Below are positions 6,499 to 12,082 of a DNA stretch of 12,082 bases, one piece after another. Both the position numbers and the translations under genes were made by a program. The stretch comes from Actinomycetota bacterium (lineage in GTDB: Bacteria > Actinomycetota > Thermoleophilia > Gaiellales > Gaiellaceae). The notes below the pieces were generated by a model that ran no database searches, was not told the origin of the DNA, and saw nothing but the letters and a program-made list of their open reading frames with translations. The DNA is taken from the NCBI GenBank assembly GCA_005883365.1, contig VAXA01000060.1, forward strand, positions 1 to 12,082, written 5' to 3'. Each line of letters starts with the position of its first letter. Position 1 is the first letter of the stretch.

Positions 6499-7290
6499 AT
6501 GCCGGGCTTTGAGGACGGATTCCTGGGACTACCCGCGCGGCCCGGCAAGCCGCGGGAGACGGGGCTCACCCATGTCATCGACAAAGGCCTGAACCTGCGG
6601 GAGATAGAGGGACTGTTCGACACCGCCGGACAGTTCGTCGACATCGTCAAGCTCGGCTGGGGCACCGGATACGTCACGAACAACCTCGAGAAGAAGATCG
6701 CGCTCTACCGCTCCTTCGACACGCCGGTCGTCTGCGGCGGCACGTTCTTCGAGGCGGTCTACGCGCGAGACAAGATCGACGAGTTCAAGGGCTGGCTGAC
6801 CCACTACCGCTTCTCGCACGTCGAGATCTCCGACGGCACCGTCGAGATACCACGCGAGAGGAAGCTCGAGCTCATCGCCGACTTCGCCGGCGACTTCACC
6901 GTGCTCTCCGAGGTCGGCTCGAAGGACGCCGAGGTGAACATCGCGCCGTATCTCTGGGTGGAGTGGATGAAGGAGGAGCTCGACGCGGGCGCTTGGCGCG
7001 TCATCGCCGAGGGCCGCGAGGGCGGCACCGCCGGGATCTACCGCCCGAGCGGCGAGCTTCGGACGGGCCTCGTCGACGAGATCGAGCACTCCCTTCCCTT
7101 CGAGTCCCTGATCTGGGAGGCGCCGACGAAGGAGAGCCAGGCCTGGTTCGTCAAGCACTTCGGCACGAACGTCAACCTCGGCAACATCCCGCCCGACGAG
7201 GTGATCCCGCTCGAGACGCTCCGCCTCGGGCTGCGCGCCGACACATTGAAGGAGGTGCTGCTCGGTGGCGAGCCTGCAGCTGCCGGCTGA
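6499..7290 (+). CDS. comA: Phosphosulfolactate synthase-like protein (ComA/HSA32 family)
   Basis: The family enzyme adds sulfite to phosphoenolpyruvate to give (R)-phosphosulfolactate, the first step of coenzyme M synthesis in methanogens. Bacillus YitD and plant HSA32 are relatives. The 263-residue TIM-barrel protein shows the family landmarks in order: VDIVKLGWGT (47-56), CGGTFFE (79-85), HVEISDG (107-113), LSEVGSK (136-142, with the conserved Lys), RVIAEGREGGTAGIY (167-181), WEAPTKESQAWF (206-217), FGTNVNLGNI (221-230) and LETLRLGLRADTL (238-250). A strong GGAGGAG at 6488-6494 fixes the ATG. It is the first gene of a sulfate-reduction operon and overlaps cysH by 26 bases, so its sulfite substrate would be made by its own neighbours. 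No comB, comC or comDE is in the window. The family is certain; the in vivo product is inferred. Confidence 0.9.
   Translation: MPGFEDGFLGLPARPGKPRETGLTHVIDKGLNLREIEGLFDTAGQFVDIVKLGWGTGYVTNNLEKKIALYRSFDTPVVCGGTFFEAVYARDKIDEFKGWLTHYRFSHVEISDGTVEIPRERKLELIADFAGDFTVLSEVGSKDAEVNIAPYLWVEWMKEELDAGAWRVIAEGREGGTAGIYRPSGELRTGLVDEIEHSLPFESLIWEAPTKESQAWFVKHFGTNVNLGNIPPDEVIPLETLRLGLRADTLKEVLLGGEPAAAG
7249..7256 (+). promoter_or_regulatory. Strong Shine-Dalgarno AAGGAGGT for cysH inside comA
   Basis: AAGGAGGT ends 8 bases before the GTG at 7265 and lies wholly within the last comA codons. It decides the cysH start over other in-frame candidates and implies translational coupling of ComA and CysH. Confidence 0.8.
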
Positions 7291-7903
7291 CGTCGAGGCG
7301 TGGCCCGCGCAGCGGGTCGTCGAGCTCGCGCTCGTCGAGTTTCCCGGCCGCGTCGCGCTCGCGTGCTCCTTCCAGAAGGAGGAGTCGGTGCTGCTCGACA
7401 TGGTCTTCGCGCTCGAGCCGAACGCGCGTGTCTTCGCGATCGACACGCACCACCTCTTCCCGGAGACGTACGAGCTCTGGCGCGAGGTCGAGCGCCGCTA
7501 CGGGACGACGATCGAGCGATTCGAGGGAGCGTCGGTCGACGACGGGCTCTGGGACACGAACCCCGACCTCTACCTGGCGATCGCCAAGATCGAGCCCCTC
7601 AACCGCGCGCTGCTCGACCTCGATGCCTGGATCACCGGGATCCGTCGCGACCAGTCGCCCGCGCGCGCCGACGCACCGAAGCTCGGCTGGGACGAGAAGC
7701 ACGAGCTCTGGAAGGCGAACCCGCTCGCCGACTGGAGCGACGAGGACTGCTGGGCGTACATCAAGGAGCGCGCGCTTCCGTACAACAAACTGCACGACGA
7801 GGGTTACGAGTCGATCGGAGACACGCACTCGACGCTTCCTGGCAAGGGCCGCGAAGGGCGCTGGGCCGGGACAGAGCGGACTGAATGCGGGTTGCACACA
7901 TGA
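7265..7903 (+). CDS. cysH: Phosphoadenylyl-sulfate (PAPS) reductase, thioredoxin-dependent type
   Basis: Reduces PAPS to sulfite in the cytoplasm. The 212-residue PP-loop-fold protein has the modified loop ALACSFQKEESVLLD (31-45), IDTHHLFPETYELW (59-72), WITGIRRDQSP (122-132) and the C-terminal ECGLH with catalytic Cys208. The paired cysteines that bind the 4Fe-4S cluster in APS reductases are absent: the first pair position reads NPDLYLAIAKIEPL (99-112), and the CxxC position reads SIGDTHST (183-190), like the GDTHTT of E. coli CysH. This predicts PAPS, not APS, as substrate, in agreement with the APS kinase gene that follows directly. The GTG start is set by the strong Shine-Dalgarno inside comA; the start lies 26 bases before the comA stop ends. 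The stop overlaps the preferred cysC ATG as ATGA. Confidence 0.92.
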   Translation: MASLQLPADVEAWPAQRVVELALVEFPGRVALACSFQKEESVLLDMVFALEPNARVFAIDTHHLFPETYELWREVERRYGTTIERFEGASVDDGLWDTNPDLYLAIAKIEPLNRALLDLDAWITGIRRDQSPARADAPKLGWDEKHELWKANPLADWSDEDCWAYIKERALPYNKLHDEGYESIGDTHSTLPGKGREGRWAGTERTECGLHT

Positions 7904-8457
7904 GCGGTTTCGTCCTCTGGTTCACGGGCCTCTCGGGCGCGGGCAAGACGACGATCGCGAACATCGTCGAGCCCGAGCTCGAACGACGCGGCTTCGTCGT
8001 CGACCACCTCGACGGCGACATCGTCCGCACCCACCTCTCGAAGGGGCTCGGCTTCTCGAAGGAGGACCGCGACACGAACATCGCCCGCATCGGGTGGGTC
8101 GCTTCGCGGCTCTCGCGCGCCGGCGCGGCCGTGATCGTCTCGGCGATCTCGCCGTACGAGGAGATGCGGCGCCACGCGCGCTCGCTCGTCGAGCAGCACT
8201 CGCCATTCGTCGAGGTCTACGTCGCGACGTCGCTCGAAGAGTGTGCGCGCCGCGATCCGAAGGGTCTCTATGCGGCCGCCTTCGCCGGCGAGATTCAGGA
8301 CTTCACCGGCGTGTCGGCGCCGTACGAGGAGCCGCTCCACGCAGAGCTGCGGCTGGAGACCATCGGCCGCACGCCCCCCGAGTCGGCGATCACGGTGATC
8401 GACCGCCTCGAGGAGCTCAACCTCCTGCCCGTGCGCGTGGAGTCGGAGGTCGAGTGA
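7900..8457 (+). CDS. cysC: Adenylyl-sulfate (APS) kinase
   Basis: Phosphorylates APS at the 3' position to PAPS, the substrate of the upstream CysH. The 185-residue stand-alone kinase has Walker A GLSGAGKTT (10-18), then VVDHLDGDIVRTHLSKGLGF and EDRDTNIARIGWVA. SAISPYEEMRR corresponds to the ISPYR segment, followed by VEVYVATSLEECARRDPKGLY. The C-terminal VIDRLEELNLLP is typical. I chose ATG 7900, whose ATGA overlaps the cysH stop and puts the P-loop at the normal distance from the N-terminus. An in-frame ATG at 7885 would add five residues (MRVAH). The kinase is not fused to CysN, unlike the CysNC fusion of many actinobacteria. Confidence 0.93.
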   Translation: MSGFVLWFTGLSGAGKTTIANIVEPELERRGFVVDHLDGDIVRTHLSKGLGFSKEDRDTNIARIGWVASRLSRAGAAVIVSAISPYEEMRRHARSLVEQHSPFVEVYVATSLEECARRDPKGLYAAAFAGEIQDFTGVSAPYEEPLHAELRLETIGRTPPESAITVIDRLEELNLLPVRVESEVE

Positions 8458-8490
8458 GCGTAGGCTGGACGGAGCTCACCAGAGAGCGGA

Positions 8491-8511
8491 GGCGCCGACA
8501 TGCGCGGCGCC
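8491..8511 (+). other. GC hairpin in the cysC-cysD gap, next to the cysD Shine-Dalgarno
   Basis: The only real gap inside the operon (8458-8521) contains GGCGCCG (8491-8497) and its exact reverse complement CGGCGCC (8505-8511) with a 7-base loop. The 3' arm ends directly before the GGAG (8512-8515) used for cysD. There is no U-tract, so it is not a standard terminator. It could be a processing or translation-modulating element, or chance in GC-rich DNA. Confidence 0.4.
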
Positions 8512-8521
8512 GGAGCGGGAA

Positions 8522-9442
8522 ATGAGCACCTCGCGGGCTCTTCCCACGGTCACGCACCTCGACGAGCTGGAGTCGGAAGCGGTCCACATCTTCCGCGAGG
8601 TCGCCGCGGAGCTCGAGCGGCCGGTGCTGCTCTTCTCCGGCGGCAAGGACTCGATCGTCCTCCTCCGGCTGGCCGAGAAGGCGTTCCGGCCCGGCAAGTT
8701 CCCCTTCCCGATCATGCACATCGACACCGGCCACAACTTCGCCGAGGCGATCGAGTTCCGAGACCGGCGCGTGGCCGAGCTCGGCGAGCGGCTGGTGATC
8801 GCGTCGGTGCAGGAGTCGATCGATAGGGGCCGCGTCGTCGAGGAGACGGGGCCGCGCGCCTCGCGCAACCGGCTGCAGACGACGACACTGCTCGACGCGA
8901 TCGAGGAGCACGGCTTCGACGCGGCGATCGGCGGCGCCCGCCGCGACGAGGAGCGGAGCCGGGCGAAGGAGCGGATCTTCTCCTTCCGCGACGACTTCGG
9001 CCAGTGGAACCCGCGCGCGCAGCGGCCCGAGCTGTGGAACCTCTACAACGCGCGCGTCCGAAAGGGCGAGCACGTCCGCGCCTTTCCGATCTCGAACTGG
9101 ACGGAGCTCGACGTCTGGCAGTACGTCGCGCGCGAGCAGCTCGAGCTGCCCGGCATCTACTTCGCGCACGAACGCGAGGTCTTCCGGCGCGACGGGATGC
9201 TGTACGCGGCCTCGCCGTACGTCGAGCGGATGGAGGGCGAGGACCCGTTCGTCACCTCGGTCCGGTTCCGCACCGTCGGCGACATGACGTGCACGGGCGG
9301 CGTCGAGTCGCACGCGGGGACGATCGAGGAGGTCGTGGAGGAGATCGCGGCGACGCGCGTGACCGAGCGCGGCGAGACGCGCGCCGACGACCGGTTCTCC
9401 GAAGCAGCGATGGAAGATCGGAAGCGCATTGGCTACTTCTGA
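8522..9442 (+). CDS. cysD: Sulfate adenylyltransferase subunit 2 (catalytic)
   Basis: The small subunit of heterodimeric ATP sulfurylase; it forms APS and pyrophosphate from sulfate and ATP, driven by GTP hydrolysis on CysN. The 306-residue protein carries the PP-loop SGGKDS (39-44), IMHIDTGHNFAEAIEFRD (64-81) and GGARRDEERSRAKERIFSFR (137-156). It then shows NPRAQRPELWNLYN, FPISNWTELDVWQY and the C-terminal DRFSEAAMEDRKRIGYF. Length and motifs are complete. A GGAG at 8512-8515 precedes the ATG. It lies 64 bases after cysC and overlaps the start of cysN by 14 bases, the usual cysDN arrangement. Confidence 0.96.
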   Translation: MSTSRALPTVTHLDELESEAVHIFREVAAELERPVLLFSGGKDSIVLLRLAEKAFRPGKFPFPIMHIDTGHNFAEAIEFRDRRVAELGERLVIASVQESIDRGRVVEETGPRASRNRLQTTTLLDAIEEHGFDAAIGGARRDEERSRAKERIFSFRDDFGQWNPRAQRPELWNLYNARVRKGEHVRAFPISNWTELDVWQYVAREQLELPGIYFAHEREVFRRDGMLYAASPYVERMEGEDPFVTSVRFRTVGDMTCTGGVESHAGTIEEVVEEIAATRVTERGETRADDRFSEAAMEDRKRIGYF

Positions 9443-10745
9443 ACAGGCTCTGAGCACCGATCTTCTCCGGCTCGTCACGTGCGGCTCGGTCGACGACGGC
9501 AAGTCGACGCTGATCGGCCGGCTGCTCTTCGACACGAAGCAGATCTTCGTCGACCAGCTCGAGCACATCGAGGACGTCTCACGCCGCCGCGGCAACGAGT
9601 ACGTCGATCTCGCGCTCCTCACCGACGGCCTGCGCGCCGAGCGCGAGCAGGGGATCACGATCGACGTCGCCTATCGCTCCTTCGTCACTCCGAGGCGGCG
9701 GTTCCAGCTCGCCGATGCGCCGGGACACGTCCAGTACACGCGCAACATGGTCACGGGCGCCTCGACGGCCGAGCTCGGGATCGTGCTCGTGGACGCGCGT
9801 CAGGGCGTCGTCGAGCAGACCAGACGCCACGCGTACATCCTCTCGATCCTCCGCGTGCCGCACGCCGTCGTCGCGGTCAACAAGATGGATCTCGTCGACT
9901 GGTCGCAGCAGCGGTTCGACGAGATCGCTGCGCAGCTCGACGGGCTCATGGCTGGAAGCGTCGGCGGCCAAGCCGCCGACGCCCGGCCGAAAAACTTGGG
10001 ATTGCCCGACCTGTGCGTGATCCCGATCTCGGCGCTGCAGGGCGACAACGTCGTCGACCGCTCCGGGCGCATGCCGTGGTACGACGGCCCGGCGCTCCTC
10101 GAGCATCTCGAGACGGTGGAGATCGCCTCCGACCGCGATCTCGACAGCCGGCGCTTCCCCGTGCAGTGGGTGATCCGGCCGATCTCGGACGAGCATCACG
10201 ACTACCGCGGCTACGGCGGCCAGATCGCCGGCGGCGTCTGGAGTGCCGGCGACGAGGTCGTCGTCCTGCCGGGCGGCGCGAGGACGCAGGTCGAGGCCGT
10301 GGAGACGATCGACGGGCCGCTCGAGGCCGGGATCCCGCCGATGTCGGTGACGATCCGGCTCGCCGACGATCTCGACGTCTCGCGCGGCGATATGCTCGCC
10401 GATCCCGCCGCGACGCCGGTCGTGGCGCGGGAACTCGAGGCGCGTGTCTGCTGGATGAGCGACCGGCCGCTCGAGCCGCGGGCGCGGCTGGCCGTAAAGC
10501 AGACGACGCGCTCCGTGCGGGCGATCGCGGACGAGCTCGTCTCGCGGACTGACGTCCACACGCTCGAGGACGCCCCGGCGCCGGAGCGACTCGAGCTGAA
10601 CGACATCGGCGTCGTGCGGCTCCGGCTCGCCGAGCCGCTGTGTGTTGACCCCTATGGAGAAAACCGCACAACGGGAGCGTTCGTGCTGATCGACGAGGCG
10701 ACGAACGAGACCGTCGGCGCTGGGATGGTGCTCAGCGCGTCATGA
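9429..10745 (+). CDS. cysN: Sulfate adenylyltransferase subunit 1 (GTPase), with in-frame insertion
   Basis: The GTPase partner of CysD in ATP sulfurylase, related to elongation factor Tu. The 438-residue protein shows G1 GSVDDGKST (19-27), the switch I region ending EREQGITIDVAY, G3 DAPGH (96-100), G4 NKMD (151-154) and G5 ISAL (200-203), followed by the beta-barrel domains. There is no C-terminal APS kinase domain; CysC is separate. The TTG start at 9429 overlaps the cysD stop and gives MATSEQALSTDLLRLVTCGS, the normal lead into G1. Between G4 and G5 there are about 13 more residues than I recall for E. coli or mycobacterial CysN. The extra piece is GSVGGQAADARPKN (about 176-189), coded by a perfect palindrome. 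The stop overlaps the permease ATG as ATGA. Confidence 0.95.
   Translation: MATSEQALSTDLLRLVTCGSVDDGKSTLIGRLLFDTKQIFVDQLEHIEDVSRRRGNEYVDLALLTDGLRAEREQGITIDVAYRSFVTPRRRFQLADAPGHVQYTRNMVTGASTAELGIVLVDARQGVVEQTRRHAYILSILRVPHAVVAVNKMDLVDWSQQRFDEIAAQLDGLMAGSVGGQAADARPKNLGLPDLCVIPISALQGDNVVDRSGRMPWYDGPALLEHLETVEIASDRDLDSRRFPVQWVIRPISDEHHDYRGYGGQIAGGVWSAGDEVVVLPGGARTQVEAVETIDGPLEAGIPPMSVTIRLADDLDVSRGDMLADPAATPVVARELEARVCWMSDRPLEPRARLAVKQTTRSVRAIADELVSRTDVHTLEDAPAPERLELNDIGVVRLRLAEPLCVDPYGENRTTGAFVLIDEATNETVGAGMVLSAS
9958..9982. repeat. Perfect palindrome (11-bp stem, CAA loop) inserted in frame in cysN
   Basis: The arms GCGTCGGCGGC (9958-9968) and GCCGCCGACGC (9972-9982) are exact reverse complements around CAA. 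It lies inside a 39-42 base segment (about 9954-9995) that codes for residues absent from the relatives I remember. That pattern fits a small REP-like or palindromic coding element. No second copy was found in this window. Confidence 0.55.
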
Positions 10746-11626
10746 CCTGGCAATTCACGCTCACTGGCCTCCTGCTCGGCTCCATCGTCGGCCTGACCGG
10801 GATGGGCGGCGGTTCGCTGCTGACGCCGATCCTCGTCATCTTCTTCGGTTTCCAGCCGACGTACGCGGTCGGCACCGACATCTTCCACGGGGCGATCTTC
10901 AAGTCGTTCGGGGCGATCCGGCACCGGCGGCTCGGGACCGTGCACGCCCACTTGACGCTCTGGATGTTCGCCGGCTCGGGGCCGCTCTCGCTCACCGGCG
11001 TCGAGGTCTCCCACCTCATCCAGCACCACTTCTCGAACGCGCAGACGATCGAGAGCTACGCGGTCGGCGCCGCGCTGATCGCCGGCGGCTCGGGCTTCCT
11101 CGCCAAGTCGTTCGTGAAGGGCGGCATGCAGTCGAGCGAAGGTCCATTCATCATGCGTCGGCGCGACAAGGTCATCGCCGTCCTGATTGGCGCCGTCTTC
11201 GGCTTCGTCGTCGGCCTCACCTCCGTCGGCAGCGGCACCTTCTTCGGGCTGGTGATGGTGCTCGTCTATCCCCTCACGATGGCGCGGATCGTGGGTACCG
11301 ACATCTTCCACGCGGCCGCGCTCCTCTGGGTAGCCGGGATCGGCCACCTCGTCGCCGGCGACGTCTCGATGCACGCGACAGCCTGGCTGCTGACCGGCTC
11401 CGTGCCCGGCATTCTCATCTCGAGCGGCTATACCGTGAAGCTCCCGGAGGTCGTGCTCCGTGCCGCGCTCGGCGGCATCCTCGTCCTCAGCGGTCTGAAG
11501 CTGCTGAACGTGCCCGAGGCGAACTGGATCCTCGGCGGCGGCCTAGGAGCGCTCGCGGTCGGACTCGCCGCCTACACCGTCGCGCTTAAGCTCGGAGACC
11601 CAGGCGCGACGCCCGAACGAGCCTGA
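10742..11626 (+). CDS. TSUP (TauE/SafE) family membrane permease, probable sulfur-anion transporter
   Basis: A 294-residue integral membrane protein with roughly eight hydrophobic segments and the family's internal duplication. GLTGMGGGSLLTPILVIFFG (17-36) with VGTDIFHGAIFKS is repeated as GLTSVGSGTFFGLVMVLVYP (158-177) with VGTDIFHAAALLW. TSUP proteins move sulfate, sulfite, thiosulfate or sulfonates; some actinobacterial members, such as Corynebacterium CysZ, are proposed sulfate importers. The start overlaps the cysN stop as ATGA, so it is co-translated with ATP sulfurylase, which favours sulfate uptake. Export of sulfite or a sulfonate is an alternative because ComA is in the operon. It is the last gene of the operon, with only 38 bases before the next start. 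Confidence 0.88.
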   Translation: MTWQFTLTGLLLGSIVGLTGMGGGSLLTPILVIFFGFQPTYAVGTDIFHGAIFKSFGAIRHRRLGTVHAHLTLWMFAGSGPLSLTGVEVSHLIQHHFSNAQTIESYAVGAALIAGGSGFLAKSFVKGGMQSSEGPFIMRRRDKVIAVLIGAVFGFVVGLTSVGSGTFFGLVMVLVYPLTMARIVGTDIFHAAALLWVAGIGHLVAGDVSMHATAWLLTGSVPGILISSGYTVKLPEVVLRAALGGILVLSGLKLLNVPEANWILGGGLGALAVGLAAYTVALKLGDPGATPERA

Positions 11627-11649
11627 GCACTTCCTTAATGATCGGCCCG

Positions 11650-11655
11650 TAGAAT
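11650..11655 (+). promoter_or_regulatory. -10-like box TAGAAT before the secreted protein gene
   Basis: TAGAAT matches TATAAT at 5 of 6 positions. It would place the transcript start around 11662, only a few bases before the TTG at 11665, giving a near-leaderless mRNA. No clear -35 is seen. The same bases lie in the loop of a weak stem (GCCCG 11645-11649, CGGGC 11659-11663, then TTT) that could instead be a poor terminator for the sulfur operon. Confidence 0.35.
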
Positions 11656-11664
11656 CAGCGGGCT

Positions 11665-12082
11665 TTGCAGCGGGTTCTCACGTCGGTCACGCTCCTGGGC
11701 CTGCTGGTGGCCACCGCTGCCGCTTTTGCGATCACCGAGCACCTGAAGCTGATCAAGAGCCCGGTCTACGGCGCGCGCGTCTCGAAGTTCCTGGCGCCGA
11801 CGTGCCACTGCGGGACGAGCAAGGCGTCGATCCGCATCAGGCTGCGCCATAACGATCGCGTGAGACTGTCGATCGTCGATGCCGGTAACCACACAGTCGC
11901 CATCATCGCGAAGGCGGCGCAGGTGCCCAAGCGGCGTCCCCGGACCTTCTTCTGGGATGGGCGCACAGAGGCCGGGACCCTGGCCCCGGACGGGGCGTAC
12001 CGGCCTGAGATCCATCTGGCAGACGCGCGCCGGACGATCCTCTTCCCGCTTGTCGACCGGATCTTCCTCGACACGAAGAAGC
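11665..12082 (+). CDS. Secreted/anchored protein with FlgD-Ig-like domain (partial, 3' end outside window)
   Basis: Reading from TTG at 11665 gives 139 codons to the window edge with no stop; an in-frame TAG at 11650-11652 limits the start. The N-terminus is a signal peptide or anchor (QRVLTSVTLLGLLVATAAAF). A CxC motif follows in FLAPTCHCGTSKASI (about 43-57). A beta-rich domain then shows IRLRHNDRVRLSIVDAG, TFFWDGRTEAGTLAPDGAYR and PEIHLADARRTILF. The WDGRT-x-G-APDGxYR pattern is that of FlgD-type Ig-like repeats found in many extracellular proteins. Codon use and GC match the neighbours. No Shine-Dalgarno is visible, consistent with a near-leaderless start. The function is unknown, and I see no link to the sulfur operon beyond position. 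Confidence 0.65.
   Translation, partial: MQRVLTSVTLLGLLVATAAAFAITEHLKLIKSPVYGARVSKFLAPTCHCGTSKASIRIRLRHNDRVRLSIVDAGNHTVAIIAKAAQVPKRRPRTFFWDGRTEAGTLAPDGAYRPEIHLADARRTILFPLVDRIFLDTKK

Noticed and set aside
7885..7902. Upstream ATG as the cysC start
   Set aside because: It would add only five residues and lacks a clear Shine-Dalgarno. The ATGA overlap at 7900 matches the operon style.
8417..9658. 413-codon minus-strand open frame opposite cysD
   Set aside because: Antisense to a clearly recognised cysD with all motifs; no domain of its own.
11645..11666. Intrinsic terminator after the permease gene
   Set aside because: Stem of only 5 bp with a 9-base loop and three T, and the loop holds a better -10 box. 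Left as an ambiguity rather than called.
1..12082. tRNA, rRNA, CRISPR, IS or prophage elements
   Set aside because: No cloverleaf-like sequence, rRNA-like stretch, regularly spaced repeats, transposase motif or terminal inverted repeats were seen.

Overview
The window is a dense, very GC-rich bacterial chromosome segment (about 70 % G+C by eye). Genes abut or overlap by 4 to 26 bases, GTG and TTG starts are frequent, and the proteins are rich in Arg, Ala and Glu. Together with the protein families present, this suggests a high-GC actinobacterium, most likely of the Thermoleophilia (Gaiellales/Solirubrobacterales) type. That placement is inference from style, not from a marker gene. I see no rRNA, tRNA, CRISPR array, transposase or phage gene, and no gene-free stretch longer than 300 bases.

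Left part (1-3563, minus strand): a surface-polysaccharide type operon, read right to left. It holds a WcaJ/PssA-like sugar-phosphate transferase, a class II asparagine synthetase (asnB), a truncated ASCH-domain gene, and a DUF354 GT-B-like glycosyltransferase that runs off the left edge. The asnB/ASCH boundary looks like a deletion scar: asnB has lost its normal last residues and gained an out-of-frame basic tail, and the ASCH gene has lost its N-terminus and start codon.

Middle part (3612-6412): a CysL-like LysR regulator, divergent from the sugar transferase, and a translationally coupled iron-type alcohol dehydrogenase/maleylacetate-reductase-like enzyme. These meet, tail to tail with a 4-base overlap, a SAM-dependent methyltransferase on the minus strand. 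A perfect inverted repeat of T-N11-A type overlaps the LysR start codon. A degenerate copy with the same spacing lies upstream of the sulfur operon.

Right part (6427-11626, plus strand): a sulfate activation and reduction operon headed by an unexpected gene. The order is phosphosulfolactate synthase-like comA, cysH (PAPS-reductase type without Fe-S cysteines), cysC (APS kinase), cysD and cysN (ATP sulfurylase), and a TSUP-family permease. The coherent reading is sulfate to APS (CysDN) to PAPS (CysC) to sulfite (CysH), with ComA able to add sulfite to phosphoenolpyruvate to form phosphosulfolactate. No sulfite reductase is present in the window. cysN carries an in-frame extra segment built around a perfect 11-bp-stem palindrome.

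Right edge (11665-12082): the 5' part of a secreted FlgD-Ig-like protein, with a -10-like box just upstream.

The most interesting points are the ComA-headed sulfate reduction operon with its putative shared LysR site, the palindrome insertion inside cysN, and the asnB/ASCH fusion scar.
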